A stretch of 44,575 nucleotides of DNA, taken from NCBI GenBank assembly GCA_003650815.1, contig QMSB01000004.1, forward strand, positions 1 through 44,575, written 5' to 3'. Position numbers and translations under genes: made by a program. The DNA is from Thermoprotei archaeon (lineage in GTDB: Archaea; Thermoproteota; Thermoprotei; Thermofilales; B15-G2). This document shows positions 17,486 to 26,740 of this stretch, piece by piece. The notes under the pieces are model-generated. The model made no database searches and was not told the origin of the DNA. It worked only from the letters and a program-made list of their open reading frames with translations. The first letter of the stretch is position 1. Each line of letters opens with the position of its first letter.

Positions 17486-19063
17486 ATGAAGGGTTATGCG
17501 CTAGTAAACTGCACAGTTTATTCTCCTAGAGAAAAATACGAGGGAGTAGCTATATGCTTCAATAGAGTAGTCAAGGTGGGCTCAGAGAATGAAGTCAGGA
17601 GAGTAGCCCGCGCGCTAGGTCTCAAAATATACGACCTCAAAGGAGCAGTAGTTTTGCCCGGATTTATAGACTCTCACATGCATCTAGCTGGTCTCGGCTT
17701 CTCTCTATCTCTAGTGGAACTAGATTTAAGAAACGTGTACTCTATTGCTGAGCTTAAAGCAATCGTAGCAAAAGAGGCTTCGAGAAAACCTAGAGGACAC
17801 TGGATCATAGGGAGAGGCTGGGATCAGGAGAAGTTTGCTGAAAGAAGATATCCTTCCCGCTGGGACTTAGATGAAGTAGCTCCTCACCACCCGGTGTTCC
17901 TCAAGAGAATATGCGGACATGTGGCAGTAGTAAACTCTCTCGCACTTAAGCTGGCTGGAATAACTCGTGATACGCCAGATCCTCCGGGAGGAAAAATAGA
18001 CAGAGATGACAGAGGAGAACCAACAGGAATCATTAGAGAGTCGGCGCTAAGGCCAATCTATAGTATCATTGAACAAGAAAACGAAGACTACGAGAATGCG
18101 GTACTGAGAGCTGCCTTTCAGCTGGTTTCTCAAGGAGTAACCTGCGTAGGAGCGGTATCCTGTGATATTGAGGAGCTTAAAGCATTGTTTAGACTAGCTA
18201 AAAAAGATGTCCTACCACTCAGAGTAAGGACATACCTTAGATACTCTTCATTCGCCGAGGTAAAGGATGTTCTTCCAGTAGATTTCTCGCTAAAGAATGT
18301 CAGTATTGCTGGAGTAAAAATTCTACTCGATGGAAGCCTCGGCGCTAGAACAGCTTTCCTCAGAGAGCCCTACTCTGATGATCAGAGTACTAGAGGAGTA
18401 CCTGTAGTCAAGCCGGAAGAACTCAAAGAAATGCTTAAAACAGTATCTAGGTACGGGTGGCAGCCAGCAGTACACGCTATAGGAGATGCTGCCCTCGAGC
18501 TATACTTGAAAATTCTCAAAGAAATAGGCCACGTCAATAGGCCTAGAGTAGAACACGCCTCAGTTACTCCACCAGATCTCCTTGAGGAAATGAGGGAGCT
18601 GGACGTAGTCCCAGTAGTTCAGCCACATTTTGTGATAAGCGACTTCTGGATAATCGATAGACTAGGAGAGAGAGCTAAGTACGTGTATTTATTTAAGACT
18701 ATGATTAAAAAAGGTCTTAAAGTAGCTTTCTCAACTGATGCTCCAGTAGAGCCATCAGATCCACTAGAAACAATACATGCAGCAGTCACGAGAGGAGAAG
18801 GTTTAGTAAAACTTTTCGAGATAACTCCGGGCGAAAAACTCTCTATTAGAGAAGCCCTCGAAGCATATACTATCGGAAGCAGCCTTGCATGTAGACTAGA
18901 GAATATGTGCGGGACTATTAGGGAGGGATCACTGGCCGACATTGTTGTGCTCAACAGAGATCCCTATAAAGTTAATCTTAGCGAGTTGAAAAATATCAGA
19001 GTACTTGCCACAATAGTAGATGGGCGAGTGGTCTACGGAACACTAAACTTAAAACACCCGTAA
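17486..19063 (+). CDS. Amidohydrolase (YtcJ-like)
   Basis: GFIDSHMHLAGLG, HWIIGRGWDQEKF, DGSLGARTAFL, FSTDAPVEPSDPLETIHAAV. Confidence 0.92.
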   Translation: MKGYALVNCTVYSPREKYEGVAICFNRVVKVGSENEVRRVARALGLKIYDLKGAVVLPGFIDSHMHLAGLGFSLSLVELDLRNVYSIAELKAIVAKEASRKPRGHWIIGRGWDQEKFAERRYPSRWDLDEVAPHHPVFLKRICGHVAVVNSLALKLAGITRDTPDPPGGKIDRDDRGEPTGIIRESALRPIYSIIEQENEDYENAVLRAAFQLVSQGVTCVGAVSCDIEELKALFRLAKKDVLPLRVRTYLRYSSFAEVKDVLPVDFSLKNVSIAGVKILLDGSLGARTAFLREPYSDDQSTRGVPVVKPEELKEMLKTVSRYGWQPAVHAIGDAALELYLKILKEIGHVNRPRVEHASVTPPDLLEEMRELDVVPVVQPHFVISDFWIIDRLGERAKYVYLFKTMIKKGLKVAFSTDAPVEPSDPLETIHAAVTRGEGLVKLFEITPGEKLSIREALEAYTIGSSLACRLENMCGTIREGSLADIVVLNRDPYKVNLSELKNIRVLATIVDGRVVYGTLNLKHP

Positions 19064-19074
19064 CTACTTTAGTT

Positions 19075-19584
19075 TTGAGAAGCTTGAGCATCATATACTC
19101 ATCTATAATAGCTGAAAACCTACCTATACTAAAGAGACTATTACTGAAAAGAAGTGTTTTTGAGGAAATAAGGAGAGAGTCCGAGAAAGCTTATCCATTA
19201 GAAGCTTGTGGAGTCTTGTTTGGCAGACTAGAAGGCGAAGAAGCTATAGTCAGCAAGTACCGTTCTTTGAGAAATGTTATAGAGACTCCAGGCAGATTCT
19301 GGTTTAGTGAAAGAGAATGGATGAAGGTAATATGTGAGGAGAGAAAGCTCGGACTTGATTACATAGGCTTATTTCACAGTCATCCTCGTGGATCACCCAT
19401 ACCTTCTCCTGCAGACAGACATAGAATGCTAGAGTGTCCTGGAGAGGTGTGGGTTATCGCTGCCTATGAGCCCAAGAAGTTATTCAAGTTATGCGCATGG
19501 GTAATACTAGACCTTAACTGGTCTTTTTCTAAAATATATATCACTGTTGTGCAAGAGGGAATAAGTGGGAGTCACACAGCATAA
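19075..19584 (+). CDS. JAMM/MPN+ metalloprotease
   Basis: YPLEACGVLFG and GLFHSHPRGSPIPSPADRHRM; start uncertain. Confidence 0.87.
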   Translation: MRSLSIIYSSIIAENLPILKRLLLKRSVFEEIRRESEKAYPLEACGVLFGRLEGEEAIVSKYRSLRNVIETPGRFWFSEREWMKVICEERKLGLDYIGLFHSHPRGSPIPSPADRHRMLECPGEVWVIAAYEPKKLFKLCAWVILDLNWSFSKIYITVVQEGISGSHTA

Positions 19585-19617
19585 AATGTTTTATATCTTT
19601 TGTGATAACCCTTCACT

Positions 19618-20322
19618 GTGATATCCATTGACATACCGCTGTCGCCAACGCTCAGCATCCTCTCATTCACCATGCTCCTAGACATATATGTATACGCGAA
19701 GAGACTCCCTACAGCACTATACACAATGTTTCCCCTAGGAATGCTTTTTCTATCATTCATATCTTGTGTATCAAGAGAGCTGGACCATCTTCTATGCTTC
19801 ATATCTTTTATAGTGGTGCTACTAGCACTTATTATAGAGAATCCATTTGCAGTAATTCCTATAACACATTACCTCTATTTTGCTTTTATGCTATCAGTCT
19901 TTAATATTATGGTATTACCATGTATGCTTTTGACAACTCTTTTAAATGAGGTATTTGCACTAGTATTTTCTTACGTGTACTTGGTTGCATCTATTCTTTC
20001 AAATATCCTCGTACTACTATTTTTATCAGCAGCGACTAAGTTTAATGAACATATAAAAGTCACGAGAAAATATCTATTTTTATCAGCAGCTTTAGCAATT
20101 ATAGCATATACAATAGCATTATTTAAAATACTTACAAGCGAAAAGACACTACTTCCATTGACTGTCTATACTTCAGTGATTTCAGCACTTTTCTCATATC
20201 CTATGTTTACTATAAGTATGGCCATGGCTCTATATCACGTACCTCCAGTGTTAATAGAATTTCTTAGATTTTTCTATGAAATCATTCAGAAGATCTTACC
20301 TACTTACTGTAAATTAAGATGA
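19618..20322 (+). CDS. Polytopic membrane protein
   Basis: Multiple hydrophobic segments across 234 aa; GTG start. Confidence 0.65.
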   Translation: MISIDIPLSPTLSILSFTMLLDIYVYAKRLPTALYTMFPLGMLFLSFISCVSRELDHLLCFISFIVVLLALIIENPFAVIPITHYLYFAFMLSVFNIMVLPCMLLTTLLNEVFALVFSYVYLVASILSNILVLLFLSAATKFNEHIKVTRKYLFLSAALAIIAYTIALFKILTSEKTLLPLTVYTSVISALFSYPMFTISMAMALYHVPPVLIEFLRFFYEIIQKILPTYCKLR

Positions 20323-20725
20323 AAACAGAGCATGTCTTAGTCTTCTTTCTTACCTTTTTAGCAACAACCTTAGAACCGATAATAGTAGATAAATAACCTT
20401 CTATTATTCCTTTAGCTAAAGCTTCCTCCATGCAGCTTTTCACTTTAGATGCCTTAACTATTACTTCGTCTTCTTTCTTGTTGACTGTAAACTTAAAGAA
20501 CTTTATACTCGACAAACGCTCAAGAGAGCTTTTAATACTATCTTGTGTAGAGACTTTAAGTTGCTGTGCAAGAACTTCTCCCATACACCTACCTAAGTAC
20601 CATGCCACGATATAGGCGTCAGCACCTATTTTAGCCTCCATTCTACTAAGAGCATTTTTAAGTAGTCTACACATATTGATTCTAGTAGATCCTGTACTGG
20701 TGTTACTGGCGTTACTAGTGTTCAC
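20300..20725 (-). CDS. Hypothetical protein, 141 aa
   Basis: ORF with promoter-like AT sequence upstream. Confidence 0.6.
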   Translation of the reverse strand: MNTSNASNTSTGSTRINMCRLLKNALSRMEAKIGADAYIVAWYLGRCMGEVLAQQLKVSTQDSIKSSLERLSSIKFFKFTVNKKEDEVIVKASKVKSCMEEALAKGIIEGYLSTIIGSKVVAKKVRKKTKTCSVFILIYSK

Positions 20726-20803
20726 TTTAATAGCTTTACCTCAGCCCCATATTTAAATTTGTGTGTTTCTTAAGTCTCCTAGTCCTTTACTTAAAAACAA
20801 GTC

Positions 20804-21139
20804 TCAGATATTATGGGAAATTTCTTTAAGTGATTTAAGTAGCTTTTCTAAGACCTGCTCTTTTCCCGCATTTTTAATCTCTACTACTTTCACCCTGCTT
20901 CTGGTTCCGTGAACTATGCTGACCTGATGCTCGGGAAAGCCTATTTTGAGTAAAAATTTCTTAAGAGCGGCGTTGGCTCTTCCGTGAATCGTGGGCTCTG
21001 GTGTCAGATAAACTAGTTCTCCTCCCTCTACTACAAGTTTCTCAACTGGTTTCTCACACCTTACTACTATTCTAACTCTAGTACCTCGTGGAGTTTCCTC
21101 TAAGCTTTTTTCTAAAACTTTCTCACTCTCGGGTCTCAG
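20804..21139 (-). CDS. DUF167/YggU-family protein, non-canonical start (absent from ORF track)
   Basis: Minus frame KVLEKSLEETPRGTRVRIVVRCEKPVEKLVVEGGELVYLTPEPTIHGRANAALKKFLLKIGFPEHQVSIVHGTRSRVKVVEIKNAGKEQVLEKLLKSLKEISHNI*. No in-frame ATG/GTG/TTG before the conserved region; CTG at 21139 is the only near-cognate after the upstream stop. Confidence 0.75.
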   Translation of the reverse strand: MRPESEKVLEKSLEETPRGTRVRIVVRCEKPVEKLVVEGGELVYLTPEPTIHGRANAALKKFLLKIGFPEHQVSIVHGTRSRVKVVEIKNAGKEQVLEKLLKSLKEISHNI

Positions 21140-23057
21140 CTTCGATCACCTCTTTCTTCTCAACTACCTCTACAGGAACAACTGCTCTAGCCATTTCCCT
21201 GATTATGTCCATTTTACATATAGTTCCAACTAGGCGCCCCTTTTCGTCTACAACAGGGACTCCGTCAACATTGTAGTCAAACATTAGCTGAATAGCTTTC
21301 GCAACACTGTCTTTTAAGGAAATTCTTGCTTTTACGGGAATACAGGCATCTTGTGCAGTAAGTGGAAGTATTCTGATGTATCTTGCAAGCTTCTTACCTG
21401 CCTTAACTAGTTTTCTGACCCACATTATCAGCACTGCTTTTCTTCCCTTGAGGTATTCTTCTATAGGTACGAAAACCAGCCTGCTTTCACATACTACGCC
21501 GAGTATTCTGTCTCCATCAGCTACTGTTACTGTGTCTAAGTTGAGTGATCTCATTTTCCTAAGCACGTGTAGCAGTGAGTGATGAGGATGAACTACGCTG
21601 AAGTCTCTAGGCATAACTACATTTTCTACTAACGGTATGTCTTGTGAATGCTTCAAGTAGGCTTTAACCACATCGTCTTTAGTGACTAATCCAATGATAT
21701 CGCCTTTCTTGTTCACAACAAACACGGCGTCTATATCATTAGCGACCATCTGATATGCTATTTCCTCTAGGCTAGCACTTTCCTCTACTTTAGGGACGTC
21801 TTTAACTACAATATCTTCAACTAGTGCTGGCTTCTCCAGAAATGTTACGCCAAAACGAGTCTTCATTAGGGGCTCTGCGTGAGGACTTGGTCTCTTCCAG
21901 TATCTTCCATGTTCAGCTATATAGTAGAGGATATTTCTTCGAGAAACTACTCCAACTATTTCACCGTTATAGTCTACTACTATGCAGTGACTAGATTTAA
22001 ACTTCAGTAAGCTCTTACGGCAGTGCTCAATAGTATCTTTTATAAATACTATTGGGAGGTCTTTTCTAACTATAGTTGACGCGACTAAACCTACTTTAGC
22101 AGGAGCTACTTTGCGAGGAGTAACTACTAGCTGTAAGAGTGCTCCAGTAGGCTTGCGCACAACTCCCTGCGAGTATGCCTCTATGGGTATAGGTACGGGC
22201 ATAGGGACTACGGGCTCTCTGCCAGGTTTTCTTCCCTCAATATAGGCTCTAACTACATCTTCTATTGTGACTATACCCACCAGTTGCTCTTTTTCATTTA
22301 CTACAGGTAGTACGCTTAAACGTGTTCTAGTCATGAAGTCAGCTACTATATCTATAGGAGTATCAAGACTTACTAAGGGCACTCCTCTTCTTGTTAGCCT
22401 AAATACTTTCATTACGTAAGATACTCTTGGACCTCGAGCCATTATCTCCTGTTTCGCTTCTCTCCTGAAGAACCATCGACTAGTCTCTATGAAATCTTCT
22501 GCTGTGACTATTCCTTGGATTCTCCCTTCATCGCTTAAGACTACCGCTGCTTTAGCTCCATAGCCCACGATGCGCCACCACAGTTTATCTACTCTATCGC
22601 CGCCTTTGCAGACGATCACTTTATCTTCTTCATCAAGGCTTGTGTAAACTTCAGCAACAGTACTTGCTTTATGTGTAACTCCTTCTTCTCTGAGCTTATC
22701 GAGTATATCGAAGAGGGATATTGTTCCAACAACTTTTCTCTCGAAAGGAGAAGAGACTACAAGAGCTTCCTCTAGTCCAAACTCTACCATTATGTTGTAA
22801 GCTTCCTCTAGGCTCATTTCAGGGGTCAGAAGGGGGTGTTCTCTAACAACGTCGCGTACTCTAAGTCTGGATTTCTTACTAGTTGCTATCAACACGTCGT
22901 GTAGCGTGATGAAACCTACACAACTATCGCTAAAAGGATCTTTAAAGACGGGGGCTACCTTAAGCATAAGTTTTCTAAATATTCTCCTACAGTCAACTAA
23001 GCGCTCGTTGAGCAGAATTCGGATGCCTAGAGGAACTACTATCTCCTTTATTTTCAT
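21123..23057 (-). CDS. Large protein with about eight tandem CBS domains
   Basis: Repeated CBS signatures such as VSLDTPIDIVADFMTRTRLSVLPVVNEKEQLVGIVTIEDVVRAY. Confidence 0.92.
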   Translation of the reverse strand: MKIKEIVVPLGIRILLNERLVDCRRIFRKLMLKVAPVFKDPFSDSCVGFITLHDVLIATSKKSRLRVRDVVREHPLLTPEMSLEEAYNIMVEFGLEEALVVSSPFERKVVGTISLFDILDKLREEGVTHKASTVAEVYTSLDEEDKVIVCKGGDRVDKLWWRIVGYGAKAAVVLSDEGRIQGIVTAEDFIETSRWFFRREAKQEIMARGPRVSYVMKVFRLTRRGVPLVSLDTPIDIVADFMTRTRLSVLPVVNEKEQLVGIVTIEDVVRAYIEGRKPGREPVVPMPVPIPIEAYSQGVVRKPTGALLQLVVTPRKVAPAKVGLVASTIVRKDLPIVFIKDTIEHCRKSLLKFKSSHCIVVDYNGEIVGVVSRRNILYYIAEHGRYWKRPSPHAEPLMKTRFGVTFLEKPALVEDIVVKDVPKVEESASLEEIAYQMVANDIDAVFVVNKKGDIIGLVTKDDVVKAYLKHSQDIPLVENVVMPRDFSVVHPHHSLLHVLRKMRSLNLDTVTVADGDRILGVVCESRLVFVPIEEYLKGRKAVLIMWVRKLVKAGKKLARYIRILPLTAQDACIPVKARISLKDSVAKAIQLMFDYNVDGVPVVDEKGRLVGTICKMDIIREMARAVVPVEVVEKKEVIEAETRE

Positions 23058-23107
23058 TAGGGCATATTCACTTTCAGCAAAATTTAAGTTTTATGTAGGC
23101 AGGAGTC

Positions 23108-23599
23108 TTAAACTAGCTTGAAGAGAGTATCCTTATGTAAAATTCCAGCTGAACCCGGTTTTACAGACTCTACTTCGACTTCAATCCAAGTGTTTTCCGA
23201 CTTTAAGTATACTGCAGTAGTACCATTTGAACACACAGGAGTTCCTGTCAGAAGATGCTTAAGAGCCTTAAGACTTTTGTAGTCTATCTTCTTATTCTCG
23301 GGAATCACTAGCTTGGCTGTAATTTCGCTGATTAGTTTTACTCCTGATTTTTCTAGAACCACAGCAGTGCTAGCATATCCGTTGAAACCAAGCGAAAGCC
23401 AAGTGTCTTTAGAGACTATTATCTCATTTTTTCCATCAAATACTCCTCTAAGCCAGCAGGCAGTCTTTTTCTTGCCTCGCAGGACAATTATTTCTCCGCA
23501 TTTTAAGTCGAGATTCTCAGCTAAGTCTCTCGAGACTTTCACGTACATACCTCCTCTGTCTTCTTTCTTTATCTTCCTTACTAGTGCTGCTGTCACCAT
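23108..23599 (-). CDS. Stand-alone Cdc48 N-domain-like protein (double-psi barrel plus CDC48_2-like)
   Basis: MVTAALVRKIKKEDRGGMYVKVSRDLAENLDLKCGEIIVLRGKK... and KHLLTGTPVCSNGTTAVYLKSENTWIEVEVESVKPGSAGILHKDTLFKL parallel the VAT/Cdc48 N-terminus; no AAA domain. The ORF-track start at 23629 is also possible. Confidence 0.65.
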   Translation of the reverse strand: MVTAALVRKIKKEDRGGMYVKVSRDLAENLDLKCGEIIVLRGKKKTACWLRGVFDGKNEIIVSKDTWLSLGFNGYASTAVVLEKSGVKLISEITAKLVIPENKKIDYKSLKALKHLLTGTPVCSNGTTAVYLKSENTWIEVEVESVKPGSAGILHKDTLFKLV

Positions 23600-23755
23600 A
23601 CTCTTCTCTCCTCGGCGTAAGCGGTTCAAGAAGTTTCGTCATCAAATAGTTCTCAGATATTTAAACTTTTCTCTGAGTCTCATAGGTAGCCGAGAGCTTT
23701 GAATTAAAAGTAGCAAGTTAGTTAATTTGATATACTCTAGTAGAATAGCTTTACC

Positions 23756-24079
23756 GTGATAACGATAGAAGAGTTCGCAAAAATCGACTTGAGAGTAGGA
23801 GTTGTAAAGAAGGCTGAGAAAATATCCGGGTATAGAAAGCTGCTCAGACTTGAAGTAGACTTAGGAAATGAGACTAGAACACTTGTGGCGGGAATAGGCG
23901 AATACTACTTGCCAGAAGAGCTCGTAAGCAAGCGTGTAGTAGTTCTAGCTAATTTGAAGCCTAAAAAGATAGCTGGTATTGAGAGCCGGGGCATGATACT
24001 GGCAGCGGTGGACGAGAAAAAGAACGTATACTTGATAACAGTAGACGGTGATGCTCCACCCGGTTCAAAAGTGACGTAA
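23756..24079 (+). CDS. tRNA-binding (OB-fold) protein, MetRS beta/CsaA-like
   Basis: FAKIDLRVGVVKKAEKISGYRKLLRLEVDLG...VVVLANLKPKKIAGIESRGMILAA. Confidence 0.92.
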   Translation: MITIEEFAKIDLRVGVVKKAEKISGYRKLLRLEVDLGNETRTLVAGIGEYYLPEELVSKRVVVLANLKPKKIAGIESRGMILAAVDEKKNVYLITVDGDAPPGSKVT

Positions 24080-24081
24080 CT

Positions 24082-24612
24082 ATGGAAATAGAAGCGAAGT
24101 TCAGAATAGCGAAGCTAGAGAAAGTCGAAGAAAGGCTCAGAAGCCTAGGAGCAGAATTCAAGGGAACTGAGATAGAAGAAGACGTGTACTATCAGCATCC
24201 CTGTAAAGACTTCAGGAAGACAGACGAAGCACTCAGAGTGAGAATAACTCCTTCGTACAGCGAGCTGACGTACAAAGGACCCAAAGCTCCTATTAAGGTA
24301 AAGGCTAGAGAAGAGATCTCGGTTAGAGTAAATGATCCTCTTAAAACGTGCTTGCTCTTAGAGAAACTAGGTTTTCGGAGAGTAGCAGTAGTGAAGAAGA
24401 CTAGAAAGAAGTACGTGTTAGAAGGAAGAGAAATATCCCTCGATGAAGTTGAGGGATTAGGATATTTTATTGAAATAGAGCTTCTCTCTAAGAAGAGCCT
24501 CGATGAGGCTGAAAAAGAGCTCTTAGAGTTCTCGAGAAAACTCGGAATACGAGAGATTCCTATTACTAAATCATATCTAGAGCTTTTGCTAGAGAAATTG
24601 AGGGAGAAATGA
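24082..24612 (+). CDS. CYTH-domain protein (class IV adenylate cyclase-like)
   Basis: MEIEAKFRIAKLEKVEERLRSLGAEF...DEALRVRI...ISLDEVEGLGYFIEIE. Confidence 0.92.
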   Translation: MEIEAKFRIAKLEKVEERLRSLGAEFKGTEIEEDVYYQHPCKDFRKTDEALRVRITPSYSELTYKGPKAPIKVKAREEISVRVNDPLKTCLLLEKLGFRRVAVVKKTRKKYVLEGREISLDEVEGLGYFIEIELLSKKSLDEAEKELLEFSRKLGIREIPITKSYLELLLEKLREK

Positions 24613-25418
24613 AAGTACTAGTTGCAGGCTGGAGGGATTTATCTACAGTAGACATGATAGGTGAACCATGTTTCGTTATATGGTTATGTGGATGTAACTT
24701 TAGGTGCCCCTGGTGCCAAAACTGGCATATTGTGGAGTGTTTTGACTGTAGGTGGTTAGATCCTCAGACTGTAGCTGAGAGAGCTGCTGAGAACTTAGGG
24801 CTAGTAGAGTATGTTCATGTGACTGGCGGCGAGCCAACTCTTCAAGACAAGGGTCTCTTAGAACTCTGTAAGGCTCTGAAAGAAAAAGGTCTTAAGGTTA
24901 GCGTAGATACTAACGGCTCGAGACCAGAGGTTTTAGAGAGAATTCTTCCCTACTTAAATCATATGGCTATAGATATCAAGGCTCCCTTAAGTGAGCCAGA
25001 CAAATATGCTAGAGCTATAGGACTGCCTCTGGAAATAGTCGAGAGCTACGAGATTCCTGCAAAAGTTGAGAAGAGTCTTCAAGTAGGGTTATGTAACTTA
25101 GAGAAAGTTGAGATCAGACTTCCTGTAGTACCTAAAGTTCATGAGCCTAGCGATGTCTTGAGAGCGGCCCATGAGGTAGAAGAGGTAGTTGGCAGAACTA
25201 GGTTCTGGAACAAGGCAGTAGTAGTGCTACAGCAGTATGTTCCATCAGAAACAGTTCCATCGCCATTTCTCAGAGAGCAGCCTATGACTGATGCCGGGCT
25301 TCTACAGGCTCTAGCATACAAAATACTGGATGAGACAGAATTCACGCAGATATATATTAGAGCAGTAGACTCTGTTATAAAAATAAAGAGAAATAGTTTT
25401 AGAAAAGAGTCTTTGTGA
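24609..25418 (+). CDS. Radical SAM protein
   Basis: WLCGCNFRCPWCQNWH cluster motif, VTGGEPTLQ, VDTNGSRPE. Confidence 0.9.
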   Translation: MKVLVAGWRDLSTVDMIGEPCFVIWLCGCNFRCPWCQNWHIVECFDCRWLDPQTVAERAAENLGLVEYVHVTGGEPTLQDKGLLELCKALKEKGLKVSVDTNGSRPEVLERILPYLNHMAIDIKAPLSEPDKYARAIGLPLEIVESYEIPAKVEKSLQVGLCNLEKVEIRLPVVPKVHEPSDVLRAAHEVEEVVGRTRFWNKAVVVLQQYVPSETVPSPFLREQPMTDAGLLQALAYKILDETEFTQIYIRAVDSVIKIKRNSFRKESL

Positions 25419-26736
25419 AGTTAACTTCCTTGACTAGCACGTAGGGAACCCATGAAGGTATCGGGGTTTCCCACCAGTGGACATGGTAGAGTTTCTTGGA
25501 CAGCGCAGCTATATTATTGAGGAGTCTTAAGAAGCTGTCTGCTATTCTCAGTCCTTTAACAGCGTACTTTATTTCCCCATCTTCGATGTAGAACACGCCG
25601 TCTCTACACACAGTGGAGAATATGCCTTCTCTAATATTCTGGAAGCGTGTGTACCAGTTGTTAGAAATGTAGATTCCTTTCTTAACTTCTCGGAAGAGCT
25701 CTTCTTCATTGAAGTCTCCTGGAAGAACTTTCAGTACGGTGGGCGCTGGAGCAATCCATCCGGCGTTTCCAGTAGAGTTTGTCTTAAAGGCTTTAGCTGT
25801 CATAGTGTTGTGTAGAAGTGACTTGAGTACACCTTTCTCGATAACCACTGTATTCTGTGTAGGTATTCCTTCGTCGTCGAAGCTTCTAGCACCTAGTGTA
25901 TCAGGTTCTCTGCTGGCGTCTACTATAGTGACTATGTCTGTTCCTACTTTCTGTCCAAGCTTATCTGTGAAGAAGGAGCTCTTCATGAGCACGCTGAGTC
26001 CAGTAGCAGCGCCCAGCACATGTCCTAAAAGATCTGCTGCTACAAGAGGATCGAGCACTGCGTCGTATTTTCCGGGCTCTATGTCTCTCAAGTTTTTCGA
26101 GTCTCTCGCTATCTTCCCGGCTTTCTCTCCAGCTTTCTCAGGGTTAAATGATGATAGTGTCCTCGAGCAGGAGACTCCTGTTCCAGAATACTCGCTGTCA
26201 GCGAAAGCTCTGACTGTAATCGAGATTCCTGTAGACTGCTCAGAAGCCTCTACTCCAGTAGAAGTAACCAGGACTCTCGTGCCTTCGCCCAGCGAAAGTT
26301 GTCCAGCACATCTCTCCGCGCCATTCTCAAGGGCAGCTGAAATAGCTCTCTCAACTAGCTCGTCTATCTTGTCGCTCGCCTCAACTACCTTTTTATCATA
26401 GAGCTTTTCTACAGGAGTGTACTTAAAGGGTCCTTCAGGAAGAGGTGTAAGTAGCGGATTTTCTCTAGCATATTTAGCTATACTTACAAGTCTCTCCACA
26501 GTTTTCTCTACTTCAGCTATATTCAGTGTAGATCCGACTACTATCTTCTTACCGACACGTATTCTAATTCCTATGTTCGTTTCATTCCAGTGTTTAATTA
26601 TGGTTATCTGGTTGTTAGCAAATCTAGCCATATATCTCCTGCCGCTGTGAATCATTACTGCTACATCATTTACTCCAAGGCTCAGAGCCTTTTTAACAGC
26701 TTTATTACCCAGCTCCTTAAGATAGTCTACACTCAT
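25399..26736 (-). CDS. TldD/PmbA family protein, TldE-type subunit
   Basis: Family pattern with C-terminal NTMTAKAFKTNSTGNAG...FSTVCRDGVFYIEDGEI; start placed at internal ATG (MSVDYLKELG) just past the tldD stop. Confidence 0.85.
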   Translation of the reverse strand: MSVDYLKELGNKAVKKALSLGVNDVAVMIHSGRRYMARFANNQITIIKHWNETNIGIRIRVGKKIVVGSTLNIAEVEKTVERLVSIAKYARENPLLTPLPEGPFKYTPVEKLYDKKVVEASDKIDELVERAISAALENGAERCAGQLSLGEGTRVLVTSTGVEASEQSTGISITVRAFADSEYSGTGVSCSRTLSSFNPEKAGEKAGKIARDSKNLRDIEPGKYDAVLDPLVAADLLGHVLGAATGLSVLMKSSFFTDKLGQKVGTDIVTIVDASREPDTLGARSFDDEGIPTQNTVVIEKGVLKSLLHNTMTAKAFKTNSTGNAGWIAPAPTVLKVLPGDFNEEELFREVKKGIYISNNWYTRFQNIREGIFSTVCRDGVFYIEDGEIKYAVKGLRIADSFLRLLNNIAALSKKLYHVHWWETPIPSWVPYVLVKEVNFTKTLF

Positions 26737-26740
26737 GTTA

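Noticed and set aside
21573-21600. GTGATGA-12 nt-CTGA half C/D unit
   Set aside because: Lies antisense inside the CBS gene, with no second C'/D unit; plausibly chance.
25709-26401. 230-aa plus ORF
   Set aside because: Antisense to the well-supported TldE-type gene; low-complexity Ser/Ala composition.
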